DNA of 64,000 nucleotides from Methanococcoides vulcani (GTDB lineage: Archaea > Halobacteriota > Methanosarcinia > Methanosarcinales > Methanosarcinaceae): contig NZ_FOHQ01000007.1 in the NCBI RefSeq assembly GCF_900111645.1, forward strand, positions 1-64,000. The letters are read 5' to 3'. Of this stretch, positions 44,499 through 53,372 are shown piece by piece; positions within the stretch are counted from its first letter, which is position 1, and the number at the start of each line of letters is the position of its first letter. Position numbers and translations under genes: made by a program. The notes below the pieces were generated by a model that saw only the letters and a program-made list of their open reading frames with translations, did not search any database and was not told the origin of the DNA.

Positions 44499-45407
44499 TT
44501 AATGGTGATCGTGGCTGTGCAGGAACTTCCGGACCTCCTCATGCGTATGCTCGTGGATATGGAGGTGGATGTGTCCACTGCCGCTTTCTATCGTCCTGGT
44601 GAGAAACTCTACAGCCTCATCGATCGACATGGGCAGGCTATCGCAGTCGTACCCGAAATATGTCAGTACCTTGAACATCTTGAACACGTCTGGTGCTTCT
44701 AGATGATTCATTTCCAGAAGTTCTGAATTGGAGAATATCTCCCGCGGCGTTCCCTCAGCGACGATCTTTCTGTTCAGCACATAGACGCGGTCTGATAGGG
44801 TCGGGAGGGCGTTCACATCGTGCATGGCGATCACCGTGGTAATCCCGTCCTTATTCAAGCCACTGATCACCTGTATCAGGTCTGCCCTGCTCTTTGGATC
44901 AAGGTTGGCTGTTGGTTCGTCCAGGATCAGTATCCGTGGTTCCATGGACAATACAGCCGCGAGTGCTGCTCTTTTCTTCTGCCCATAGCTCAGGTTGTGC
45001 GGAACCCTGTCCTCAAATCCCTCAAGTCCGACACGGGACAGAGCTTTTTTCACCCGTTTCTTCACTTCCGCTTCATCCAGTCCCATGTTGATGGGACCAA
45101 ATGCCACATCATCGAAGATTGTGGGCATGAACAGCTGGTCGTCAGGGTCCTGGAACACGATTCCCACCTCTTTGATCCTCTCTTCGACTTTCATATCGCC
45201 TAGATTCTTTCCAAAGATCATGACCGTGTTATCTTTGCTCTTGAGAGTACCATTGAGGTGAAGGAAAAGGGTGGTTTTTCCGGCACCATTGGGTCCGACG
45301 ATCACGATCTTCTCACCTTCATGGATGACGATATCGATATCCTTTAGGGCTTTTGTCCCATCCGGATATGAATAGCTCAAACTGTTGACTGATATCGCTT
45401 CTTTCAT
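44499..45407 (-). CDS. cbiO: Energy-coupling factor ABC ATPase CbiO (nickel/cobalt type) with His-rich tail
   Basis: A 302-residue ATPase with Walker A GPNGAGKTTLFLHL, Q loop GIVFQDPDDQLFMP, signature NLSYGQKKRAALAAVL, and Walker B RILILDEPTANLDP, ending in H-loop AMHDVN. The last 25 residues hold ten histidines (HIHLHIHEHTHEE and HSHDHH), which suggests nickel or cobalt binding. It powers an ECF transporter whose S and T components would be CbiM and CbiQ; cbiQ beside it is broken and cbiM is absent. It overlaps the cbiQ remnant by four bases and precedes nicotianamine synthase. Confidence 0.92.
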   Translation of the reverse strand: MKEAISVNSLSYSYPDGTKALKDIDIVIHEGEKIVIVGPNGAGKTTLFLHLNGTLKSKDNTVMIFGKNLGDMKVEERIKEVGIVFQDPDDQLFMPTIFDDVAFGPINMGLDEAEVKKRVKKALSRVGLEGFEDRVPHNLSYGQKKRAALAAVLSMEPRILILDEPTANLDPKSRADLIQVISGLNKDGITTVIAMHDVNALPTLSDRVYVLNRKIVAEGTPREIFSNSELLEMNHLEAPDVFKMFKVLTYFGYDCDSLPMSIDEAVEFLTRTIESGSGHIHLHIHEHTHEEVRKFLHSHDHH

Positions 45408-45708
45408 AGGGACACCCGTTGATCAATGTACAATAGGATTGCAACCAGTATCAAAGCTAGGCTTAATAGATATTCCTTTGCCTGGAGGTTGAACCTCGTC
45501 AATGTTTTTGGATTGCCGGTATATCCTTTTACCACCATTGCCTGATACGCCCTCTGCGCCCGATCATCGCTTTTGATGAGCAACATCCTTATGATGTTTC
45601 CTGGTATGGAAAGGCCGTAAGACTTGTCTTCAGTTCAAAGCCCTTAGAGCCCATTGCCCGCCACATACGCTGGAACTCGTCTATATAAAGATACAGTGGA
45701 ATAAATAC
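45404..45708 (-). pseudogene. Broken cbiQ (ECF transporter T component) remnant
   Basis: Minus-strand translation shows the end of a CbiQ protein in two frames. One reads DEFQRMWRAMGSKGFELKTS; the next reads GLSIPGNIIRMLLIKSDD and continues to AYQAMVVKGYTG and a last helix. Restoring one T in the CTTACGGC region (45615-45622) would join them as KTSLYGLSIPGN. Upstream, an in-frame stop (45709-45711) cuts it, so about two thirds of the N-terminal membrane part is missing. The stop overlaps cbiO, as in intact operons. The gene is inactivated by truncation plus a frameshift. Confidence 0.75.
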
Positions 45709-45711
45709 TTA

Positions 45712-45880
45712 AATTTTATCGATACAGCCATGCAAGTAGCGGGAAGTTCTCAGTTTTCACTTTACAGTTGTAAATACTCAAAATGAACATGCACACAACA
45801 TCAATTGCTGACCTTGATCTTGTTAAAATTTTGATCTATTCTATTTGTTGATCTAAAAAATAAGAGGAGCACTCAAAGGT
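45712..45880. other. Intergenic stretch between broken cbiQ and arsR
   Basis: The 169 bases hold no gene. Residual similarity to a cbiQ N-terminus or cbiM cannot be recognised in either strand, so the lost part was deleted rather than decayed in place. Confidence 0.5.
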
Positions 45881-46213
45881 TCATGGTTCCACTTTGTACT
45901 TCCTGCCCTCTTCTGTTGGATGATAGATTATCCAGTTGCCACTTTTCTCTCGATGAATAAGTCCATTGTCCACAAGGATCGAAAGGTGGTAGGAAAGTTT
46001 TGAATCGGGCATATTTGTGATCTCCTTGATCAGGCAGACACACAGGGGCTGTACCAGTACAAGGTTGAGTATCTTCAGGCGGATAGAGGATGATAGTGCA
46101 TGATGTATGCCACTTTGCCTGGCAAGCTTCTCATCATCTGCGATCCTCAGTGCAATGCCTTCAGTTCCCCCAAGCATCTTCACTTCATTTTCGATCGGTT
46201 CAGGAATTATCAT
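45881..46213 (-). CDS. ArsR-family winged helix regulator with CVC motif
   Basis: A 110-residue protein with an N-terminal extension (1-40), then HALSSSIRLKILNLVLVQPL, CVCLIKEITNMPDSKLSYHLSIL with the recognition helix, and a wing RKSGNWIIYHPTEEG-like segment (EKSGNWIIYHPTEEG). The CVC at the start of the first HTH helix occupies the alpha-3 metal site of ArsR/CmtR-type sensors, suggesting a thiol-bound metal or metalloid ligand. GGTG lies eight bases before the ATG. Its position upstream of the cbiQ-cbiO-NAS group suggests it once or still regulates it. Confidence 0.8.
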   Translation of the reverse strand: MIIPEPIENEVKMLGGTEGIALRIADDEKLARQSGIHHALSSSIRLKILNLVLVQPLCVCLIKEITNMPDSKLSYHLSILVDNGLIHREKSGNWIIYHPTEEGRKYKVEP

Positions 46214-46296
46214 TTAATGCACCCATTGGAAATAGTATTGAGTAAACGTTGTTATCCTTATGGTATCAGGAGTGAAATAGCTTTTGTAGCGTAAGA

Positions 46297-47427
46297 TCAT
46301 TGCATGTATCTGGATTCCATCATCCTTGTAATGGCAGATGGTCCGTTAAGCTCGTTGGAGAGGTTGTGTAGTTCCTTACTTTTTTCAAGCAACTTCCCGT
46401 CATTTGTGATCTCATATATGTATTCAAGGAGTTGTTCGGGGGATAAGGAATAGTTCAGCCTCCTTCCACATCCGTCTTCTTCCAGTGCAGTAGCGTTGTT
46501 CTCCTGTTCGTTGTGTCCAATATCCGGGAAAGATAGCATCGGGATACCAAATGAAAGTGCTTCCATCATCGTACTGTGACCGCCAGGCGCAATGACAAGG
46601 TCGGAACTTTTTATGTATGGGAACTGGTCCTCAATGAATCTGAGTATGGTCACGTTCTCCGGCAGGTCAATGAAGTCATCGGGATCAACGCTTGGCCCGG
46701 ACAGGAGCGTATAACTGATCGTAGGATCAAGTCTTGCTGTTTCTATAACCTTTTGAAATATGGGTTTACGATATCCGAAACCACCAACTGTGGAAAGCAC
46801 ATGTGGTCTGCTAAGGTCAGCTTCGATCACTTCTTCATACTTTTTTCCGACAAGAGGTCCGCTGTAGAACACAGCGTCTTCCGTTTCATCCTCAAGATCT
46901 AGGTTCAGGCGACAGATGGTATCCGGCATGGGATAATCCGGTATGATGATCCCGTCAACTTTCCTGAATATCGCATTATAGAATCTCTTTGTGATCCTTC
47001 CAATGAGCTTCATGAAAAATCCTTTATTGTAGAAGAATTCCTCCATGTTGGACTGGTTTATCATAAGGTGCACAGGGATCTTCTTGAACATCGCAGCAAG
47101 GGTTGCAGTGTAATAACTGTCTGATACAACTACCTGAGGGTTGAATTCGTTCAGTTGCCTGCTGACCTTTTTGATCCCGAGCAATTGACCACTTTTGATG
47201 GTAGCAATGACTGATCGCTTAAGATCAAGGCTTCCGGCATCACCCACAAGCTGGATCTCCGGTGGGATCTCTATGGTTTGCAGTCCCTTCTTTTCAATAA
47301 GTTCCCTGGAATATCCATAGGCACCGATCATCACATCATGGCCTGCTGCTTGCATTTGTTGTGCAAGTGGGATGCAGCGGCTGGTATGTCCAAGGCCTTC
47401 CCCGCAAACAAAGAGCATTATTTTCAT
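46297..47427 (-). CDS. MurG-like UDP-glycosyltransferase, MJ1255 family
   Basis: A 376-residue GT-B fold glycosyltransferase with LFVCGEGLGHTSRCIPLAQQ at the N-terminus and, in the C-terminal half, DLVIAPGGHSTMMEALSFGIP, the typical nucleotide-sugar binding loop. No membrane segment or signal is visible, so it acts at the inner membrane face. Start ATG 47427 has AAGGGAAGG upstream. It follows the PAP2 gene on the same strand; a role in glycolipid or polyprenol-linked glycan formation is inferred. Confidence 0.85.
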   Translation of the reverse strand: MKIMLFVCGEGLGHTSRCIPLAQQMQAAGHDVMIGAYGYSRELIEKKGLQTIEIPPEIQLVGDAGSLDLKRSVIATIKSGQLLGIKKVSRQLNEFNPQVVVSDSYYTATLAAMFKKIPVHLMINQSNMEEFFYNKGFFMKLIGRITKRFYNAIFRKVDGIIIPDYPMPDTICRLNLDLEDETEDAVFYSGPLVGKKYEEVIEADLSRPHVLSTVGGFGYRKPIFQKVIETARLDPTISYTLLSGPSVDPDDFIDLPENVTILRFIEDQFPYIKSSDLVIAPGGHSTMMEALSFGIPMLSFPDIGHNEQENNATALEEDGCGRRLNYSLSPEQLLEYIYEITNDGKLLEKSKELHNLSNELNGPSAITRMMESRYMQ

Positions 47428-47450
47428 TGTGATATCCTTCCCTTACTCTC

Positions 47451-48233
47451 TCACTCTTTTTTTCTGATTTCCTGTTCATCTTTCCATACGATCCTTTCGG
47501 AAAATCCTACTATATTTTCACGATATCTTGTTGCAATATAGTAACTTGTAAATGCCAGCATTATACCTCCGATCATATCAGTGATCCAGTGTATTCCCAG
47601 GTACAATATCGTGAACTGGATGGCAATGGTAATTGTAACTGCAATTGTCTTAAACCCTATGTGTTCTGCTCTGGATATAATGAGTAACATTGCCATAAGG
47701 GAAAGTGCTGCATGAAGGCTTGGGAAGCAATTGTCAAGTGTCGGGTCACAGATGCGTACAAAATGTATTATGGATGGATCAAGTGTGTAAAGCAGTGGTG
47801 CCATATTGGGTAACGTCTTACTGGTTACATCCACAGGGAACAATATGTAGAACGGGTATGCTATCAGGTAGATGAGTGTAAATGCTATAGAGAACTCCTG
47901 CAGGCTTTTTTCATCCTTTTTATATGCGAATACGAGGAATGTACCAATCAGGAGGCCGGAGAATCCGATAAGGTATACAAAGGCTGAAATGTATGTAAGC
48001 CACGGTGTGGCAAAATCCTGTAGGTGAGTTACGGCACCGCCTTCTATCATGACCATGAACCTTGCATAATTCAATGTCGGGTTAAGCTTTAGCAGATGTT
48101 CAATGTCTAGCTGCAGCAGCATCAGACCAAATACAAGGGTTGCAGCAAATGCATAAGGAAGGAAATTGGACATAAGATTCGGTTTGTTGTTTGATCCTGT
48201 TCCTTTTCCTCTAATTTCCGCATCTTTCTGCAT
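47451..48233 (-). CDS. PAP2-superfamily membrane phosphatase/transferase
   Basis: A 260-residue membrane protein with about six helices and PAP2 active-site motifs: CFPSLHAALSLMAML and LGIHWITDMIGGIML, with a histidine in each. The subgroup resembles the inositol-phosphorylceramide synthase type, which transfers head groups between lipids. N-terminal 20 residues are polar and cytoplasmic. Start ATG 48233 has GGAAGT upstream. With the downstream glycosyltransferase and divergent flippase-like protein, it suggests an envelope lipid group. Confidence 0.83.
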   Translation of the reverse strand: MQKDAEIRGKGTGSNNKPNLMSNFLPYAFAATLVFGLMLLQLDIEHLLKLNPTLNYARFMVMIEGGAVTHLQDFATPWLTYISAFVYLIGFSGLLIGTFLVFAYKKDEKSLQEFSIAFTLIYLIAYPFYILFPVDVTSKTLPNMAPLLYTLDPSIIHFVRICDPTLDNCFPSLHAALSLMAMLLIISRAEHIGFKTIAVTITIAIQFTILYLGIHWITDMIGGIMLAFTSYYIATRYRENIVGFSERIVWKDEQEIRKKE

Positions 48234-48408
48234 TTTTTACTTCCATCATCTTTTTTACTTAGGATGAATTAGAATGCATCATATTTATGCATTATGTATA
48301 TAGTCAGACGAGTCGATATATCGAAACAAATCTGTTATATGGGACTACAGATATATTCAGTAATATTGTTTCAACTGAAAAACCCCGTTAGCTATAGGAA
48401 TGATCTAT

Positions 48409-49437
48409 GTGAACAAGTTAAGAAAATGGCTGTCAGTTTCGCTTCTCATAAGTGCCATTTCCATTGTTCTTGTTATGTTCTATACAATAGATCCACAAAC
48501 ACTGGAGCTTATCCATGATATCAGGCCGGAGTTCCTTCTGGCTGCCGTATTTCTTCACTTGAGTTCCTACGTGGTCTGGGGCTTGCGGACAAAGACAATG
48601 TGCAACTCACTTGGTTTCAGGGTGGGCTTATCCAGATCGATCGAGATCGTTACTTCAAGCACTTTCCTTGCATCCGTCACTCCATCATCAATTGGTGGAG
48701 AGCCTTTGAGAGTACATCTGCTCAATCAGGACAATGTACCTGTGGGAAAGGCTACTGCAGTAGTTCTTGGAGAGCGATTACTTGACGGCATCCTGATCAT
48801 GATGTCAGCCCCGCTTGCCCTTCACCTGTTCCGCAGGATCATATCTTCATCCGGACTGGACATTGTAATAATGGCTGGCGAGTTGTTTCTGGTACTTGTG
48901 TTTGTAATGGTGATCTATGCAGTCTGGCATCCTCGCCATACAAAGAAAGCGCTTTACTTCATACTTCATCGGGTCGCAGGATCTATGGGTAAAGGAAATG
49001 ATCCCCGCCTTGACAGGGTTCTGGAAAAGATCGATCTGATCATTGAGGATTTCCATGACAGCATGGCCTTCTTTGTGACAAAAGGTCGTAAAGGACTGCT
49101 ATTTGGTAGTGTTTACACTATCCTTTTCTGGTTGGTTGAATTTGCCATGGTCCCGGTGATCCTCATGGGATTGAACCAGCCACCGTCTGTCATTATCTCA
49201 TTTGCTGCACAGGTCCTGCTAATGATCCTTTTGGTCATCCCGGTCACTCCTGGTTCAAGTGGTGTGGCCGAGCTTGGTGCAACTTCCCTGTTCTCGGTGT
49301 TCGTTCCGGCTTACATGGTTGGTATAGTTGTTATTGCATGGCGTGTTTTCACACTTTATATGAACCTCATTGTAGGTGGCTTTGTAAGCTTCAAAATACT
49401 CAAGGATGCAGATTATATCCGGAACCTTATGAAATGA
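48409..49437 (+). CDS. UPF0104/LPG synthase-like transmembrane protein
   Basis: A 342-residue integral membrane protein of the lysylphosphatidylglycerol-synthase TM family with about eight helices. Conserved segments are SYVVWGLRTKTMCNSLGF, FLASVTPSSIGGEPLRVHLL, VGKATAVVLGERLLDGIL and VIPVTPGSSGVAELGATSLF. The soluble transferase domain of bacterial MprF is absent, so it may act as a lipid flippase. GTG 48409 is nine bases from AGGA; ATG 48400 directly abuts that site and is less likely. It is divergent from the PAP2 gene. Confidence 0.85.
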   Translation: MNKLRKWLSVSLLISAISIVLVMFYTIDPQTLELIHDIRPEFLLAAVFLHLSSYVVWGLRTKTMCNSLGFRVGLSRSIEIVTSSTFLASVTPSSIGGEPLRVHLLNQDNVPVGKATAVVLGERLLDGILIMMSAPLALHLFRRIISSSGLDIVIMAGELFLVLVFVMVIYAVWHPRHTKKALYFILHRVAGSMGKGNDPRLDRVLEKIDLIIEDFHDSMAFFVTKGRKGLLFGSVYTILFWLVEFAMVPVILMGLNQPPSVIISFAAQVLLMILLVIPVTPGSSGVAELGATSLFSVFVPAYMVGIVVIAWRVFTLYMNLIVGGFVSFKILKDADYIRNLMK

Positions 49438-49550
49438 TGTTCTCGATACCTGAACGAATGACTTTACAAATAGCTGAACTGGAATCTCTGTATGAACAAT
49501 GACCGGGACCGATACTTGAATTAATGAACAATGCCTATGCGAGTAATAGA

Positions 49551-49976
<426 letters not shown>

Positions 49977-50061
49977 CCACCGATCCATTCATCAATTGGT
50001 CTATCTCTTTATCGATAAACATCGGACAGCGTATCCGCATAATCCAATTCAAGGGTGTACT

Positions 50062-51309
50062 ATGAAAAAAACCATTGTTGTCCAACGAAATGATCCGAAT
50101 GCTGATGATGCCTCAAATGAGCGGAAGCTGGCAGAGCTCAAGGAGCTGGCGCATGCCGCTGATTATGTGGTTGTTGGCGTATTGGTGCAATCAAGGTATC
50201 CTGACAGGAAGTACCAGATAGGTCGTGGCAAGGTAGATGAACTCGCAGAACTTGTAGAGGCTCTGGACGCTGAGAAAGTAATTTTCAACAACCAGCTTTC
50301 AACGACGCAGATCTATAATATCTCCGAGACCTGCAAATGTGAAGTAATGGACAGGTTTCAGCTTATCCTTGAGATATTTGCTGCAAGAGCTACCACAAGG
50401 CGTGCAAAGCTGCAGGTGGAGCTTGCAAAATTACATTATGAGCTTCCTAAAGCAAGGTCCATCGTTTCCTTGCTGAAGAAAGAGGAACGACCGGGGTTTA
50501 TGGGTCTGGGAGGCTATGAAGATTCTTATGAACAGGATATTAAGAAAAGGATCGTGAGGATCAGGGCCGAACTTCTGCATTCATGCAAGGGAAGTGAGTC
50601 ACTTCGCAGTTTCAGGCATGAGAGGGGGTTTTCTCTTGTAGCTCTGGCAGGTTATACGAATGCAGGAAAAAGCACCCTTTTCCAGTCACTTGTGAAGGAA
50701 GGAACAATAGTTGAGGACATGCTCTTTACCACACTATCTCCTACAACACGTTCTCTCACGATCAATAAAAGAAGAATGCTTCTGACAGATACTGTGGGAT
50801 TTATCGAAGACCTCCCATACTGGATGGTGGATGCTTTCAGGTCAACGCTTGATGAGATCTTCCTGGCTGATATCATTCTTCTTGTGGTGGATATGAGTGA
50901 TCCTGTGGATGTTATCAGACAAAAGCTGGCAGTAAGCCATGATATATTCTGGAAGAGAACAGAGGGTGCTGTGATAGTTACTGCTCTTAACAAGACAGAC
51001 CTGCTTCCGGAAGAAGATCTGCAGGAGAAACTAGATGTTATTAGCTATCTTGCTCCACATCCGGTTATGATATCTGCAATATCGGACAAAGGTACTGATG
51101 AACTTAAGCAGCTTCTATATGAGAACCTGCCAAAATGGGAACATTCCAGGATCTCCATTCCGATGTCCGAGGAGGGGATGTCCACGGTCTCATGGCTTTA
51201 TGATGAAGGTATTGTGCACACTATCGAGTACGGGGATTCCATTCTCATGGAAATCGAAGCGAGGGACGAGATCATTCAAAAGGTGAAACCTTTCGTCATC
51301 TCTTCTTAA
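50062..51309 (+). CDS. hflX: GTPase HflX
   Basis: A 415-residue ribosome-associated GTPase. The N-terminal HflX domain includes YPDRKYQIGRGKVDELAELV, IFNNQLSTTQIYNISE and RRAKLQVELAKLHYELP, and the GLGGYEDSYEQDIKKR linker; the G domain has LAGYTNAGKSTLFQSLV, LLTDTVGFIEDLPYWMVDAF and TALNKTD. ATG 50062 has AAGGGTG upstream; a start at 49972 lies in the repeat region and is rejected. HflX splits stalled 70S ribosomes under stress in bacteria; archaeal members bind the large subunit. Confidence 0.95.
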   Translation: MKKTIVVQRNDPNADDASNERKLAELKELAHAADYVVVGVLVQSRYPDRKYQIGRGKVDELAELVEALDAEKVIFNNQLSTTQIYNISETCKCEVMDRFQLILEIFAARATTRRAKLQVELAKLHYELPKARSIVSLLKKEERPGFMGLGGYEDSYEQDIKKRIVRIRAELLHSCKGSESLRSFRHERGFSLVALAGYTNAGKSTLFQSLVKEGTIVEDMLFTTLSPTTRSLTINKRRMLLTDTVGFIEDLPYWMVDAFRSTLDEIFLADIILLVVDMSDPVDVIRQKLAVSHDIFWKRTEGAVIVTALNKTDLLPEEDLQEKLDVISYLAPHPVMISAISDKGTDELKQLLYENLPKWEHSRISIPMSEEGMSTVSWLYDEGIVHTIEYGDSILMEIEARDEIIQKVKPFVISS

Positions 51310-51335
51310 TAATATTAAAAGAAGCTTAATAATCG

Positions 51336-51362
51336 TTCGTATTTATACGAAAGGTTTATATA
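51336..51362 (+). promoter_or_regulatory. Palindrome and TATA box of the candidate sRNA
   Basis: TTCGTAT and ATACGAA (51336-51342 and 51345-51351) form a 16-base palindrome directly before the TATA box TTTATATA (51355-51362). The predicted start near 51384 coincides with the foot of the RNA stem at 51385. The palindrome is well placed for an activator, or alternatively may be the hflX terminator hairpin. Confidence 0.6.
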
Positions 51363-51384
51363 TGTTCGGGTCGTTTGTACAATT

Positions 51385-51463
51385 GCGAACGGGTTTCTTC
51401 ATACATCCCCTAAGTACTACACCACAAATCCCCTATGTAATCGACTTGATTCACCCCGTTCGC
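51385..51463 (+). ncRNA. Candidate small RNA with terminal stem and CCCCT repeats
   Basis: GCGAACGGG (51385-51393) pairs perfectly with CCCGTTCGC (51455-51463), which is followed by TTTTTATCC. The 60 bases between are AT rich with few helices and contain two copies of ATCCCCTA(A/T)GTA (51405-51416 and 51428-51439). The promoter fits the 5' end to the base. No reading frame of note is present. The exposed CCCCT repeats could pair with GGGG or AGGGG in mRNA ribosome-binding sites. The rest of the 51310-51548 spacer shows no gene. Confidence 0.65.
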
Positions 51464-51548
51464 TTTTTATCCTCCATTTTTATTTTTTGACCAATTATGC
51501 AAGGCATTCTTCAAAAACTTTATAACCGGAAAGCACAGCATTGTCTAT

Positions 51549-52223
51549 ATGCGTATTGATCTTCATGTCCACTCCTGTTTTTCAAAGGATAGCAACGCTG
51601 AAATAGATTCTATTCTTAAATTTGCAAAAAAAAATGGTCTTGACGGTGTTGCAATATGTGATCATGATACCCGAGAGGGCGGCCTTGCCTGTGCCAGAAG
51701 AGCAAAGGAGTTAGGTTCTGATATGATTGTGATCCCTGGCATTGAGGTCACCTCTTCTAAAGGACATATCCTGGTGCTTGCTCCTGATGGGGACATCGAA
51801 TCAGGAATGACCCCTGAGAAGACCATAGAACGTGCAAGGGAGCTTGAAGGTGTTGTGATAATCCCTCATCCTTTCAAGATGACATCTCATGGTATCGGGT
51901 ACGTTGAAGGGCTTGATATTGATGCTGTGGAGGTCCTGAATTCCAGGTGTGTGACCGGTGGTTCCAATAACAAGGCAAAAAAGGTGGCTAAAGAGCTTAG
52001 TCTCGCACAGGTAGGTGGAAGTGATTCACACGAAGCGAAGATGGTTGGTTGTTCCTACACTGAGGTAGATGCCTCGGAAAGGACATTGGAATCCGTACTT
52101 CAGGCTATACGTGATGGGAAAGTAACTTCCGGAGGACGAAGAACTCCTGTTTCCTATGTTGTGAAACAAATGATCGTGGGAACCGGAAAAAAGATAAAGC
52201 GTGCTTTCGGTATGCGCACATGA
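51549..52223 (+). CDS. PHP-domain phosphoesterase
   Basis: A 224-residue protein with metal motifs of the PHP superfamily: IDLHVHSCFSKDS, GVAICDHDTREGG, IPGIEVTSSKGHILVL, VIIPHPF and GGSDSHEAKMVG. These give a trinuclear metal site for phosphoester hydrolysis, as in bacterial RNase AM/YciV-like 3',5'-bisnucleotide phosphatase and related enzymes. The last 25 residues are basic. No ribosome-binding site is apparent before the ATG; a leaderless mRNA from the TATA box at about 51518-51526 (AACTTTATAAC) is likely. Confidence 0.87.
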   Translation: MRIDLHVHSCFSKDSNAEIDSILKFAKKNGLDGVAICDHDTREGGLACARRAKELGSDMIVIPGIEVTSSKGHILVLAPDGDIESGMTPEKTIERARELEGVVIIPHPFKMTSHGIGYVEGLDIDAVEVLNSRCVTGGSNNKAKKVAKELSLAQVGGSDSHEAKMVGCSYTEVDASERTLESVLQAIRDGKVTSGGRRTPVSYVVKQMIVGTGKKIKRAFGMRT

Positions 52224-52275
52224 TGTGGTTTTTGTATTGATATATCTATCTTTCAAAGATATCATCTATTAGATA

Positions 52276-53298
52276 TCATTCCTGAAGATATTCTTCATTG
52301 AACATCTTCAATACCAAAAGGAATGTTGAGATCAATAATGGTCCTACTACGATACCTATGATCCCGAAGAGATAGATACCCACAAATATTCCGAGCAGGG
52401 ATACGAAGGGGTGCATTGCTCCTACTTTTTTCTGAATTAAAGGTCTTAGGACATTATCGATATTGCTGATAATAATGCCCATTACAAGTATTGCAATACC
52501 TGCAACATAGTTCTTCAATGCAAATTGTATGATGGCTGCAGGGATCCATACAAGGGGGGCACCGACCACAGGCAAAAAAGACAGGATAGCAGTGACAGCT
52601 CCCCAGAGTGTTGCTCCTTGTATTCCTACCGCATAGAAGGTCAGGCCAATGAGAGCTCCCTGAAGGAGTGCTATCAACAGTGTGGCAATGAGGGTGGATT
52701 GTATGACGTTCTTGAGCTCTCTTAGAAGTATTTCAGTGTTCCTGTTGTTGAACGGGACAAATTCCCTGAGCTTATTATCAAACCCTGTGTTAGTGGATGT
52801 GAACAGGTAGTATAGCAAAAAGAACATGATGGTGAGGGAGATGATCTGTCCGCTGATGTTCTGCAGTGCTGATAAGAGGTACCTGCTCGTGTATGAACCT
52901 ACAGTGGATGCGATGTTGACCACTTTTTCCTGGATGTTCAGGTCAGGTGCAATTTCATTCAGGTAGTTTATGTTCTCTGTGATGTCAACATAGCTAATGT
53001 TGGTGGCAATGCTGCTGATAACAATTTCGAGCTCTCCTACGATAGAAACGAACAGGAAGTAAAGTGGTATGAGCACCAGTATTATTGACATCATCATCAC
53101 GGAAAGTGCAGATGCATCCTTCCGCAGTTTAAATCGTTCTGTAAGCAGGCAATATACCGGTTTGAATATTACATAAAGGATGAAAGCTCCCAGAAAAGCA
53201 TTAATGTAGGGTAGCAGTGCGTAGCTTAGCACGATCGCAAGTATGATTATACATAGGAGTGCTAAAACCATCTTTACAGATCGTTCTTTTCTCATCAC
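52276..53298 (-). CDS. AI-2E family transporter (UPF0118 permease)
   Basis: A 340-residue membrane protein with about eight helices in the family arrangement: two N-terminal helix pairs, a large soluble loop (about 120-190) and the conserved LLIALLQGALIGLTFYAVGI, ILSFLPVVGAPLVWIPAAI and IISNIDNVLRPLIQKK, HPFVSLLGIFVGIYLFGIIG. Members export small molecules or act as Na+/H+ antiporters; substrate here is unknown. The start is ambiguous between ATG 53298 and the following ATG. Confidence 0.9.
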   Translation of the reverse strand: MMRKERSVKMVLALLCIIILAIVLSYALLPYINAFLGAFILYVIFKPVYCLLTERFKLRKDASALSVMMMSIILVLIPLYFLFVSIVGELEIVISSIATNISYVDITENINYLNEIAPDLNIQEKVVNIASTVGSYTSRYLLSALQNISGQIISLTIMFFLLYYLFTSTNTGFDNKLREFVPFNNRNTEILLRELKNVIQSTLIATLLIALLQGALIGLTFYAVGIQGATLWGAVTAILSFLPVVGAPLVWIPAAIIQFALKNYVAGIAILVMGIIISNIDNVLRPLIQKKVGAMHPFVSLLGIFVGIYLFGIIGIVVGPLLISTFLLVLKMFNEEYLQE

Positions 53299-53372
53299 AA
53301 TTCATCCAGTCTGATTATATTTATAGTGTTCGAACAGAAAAAAAGAGCATTAAGGGATAAAAAGATACGGGA

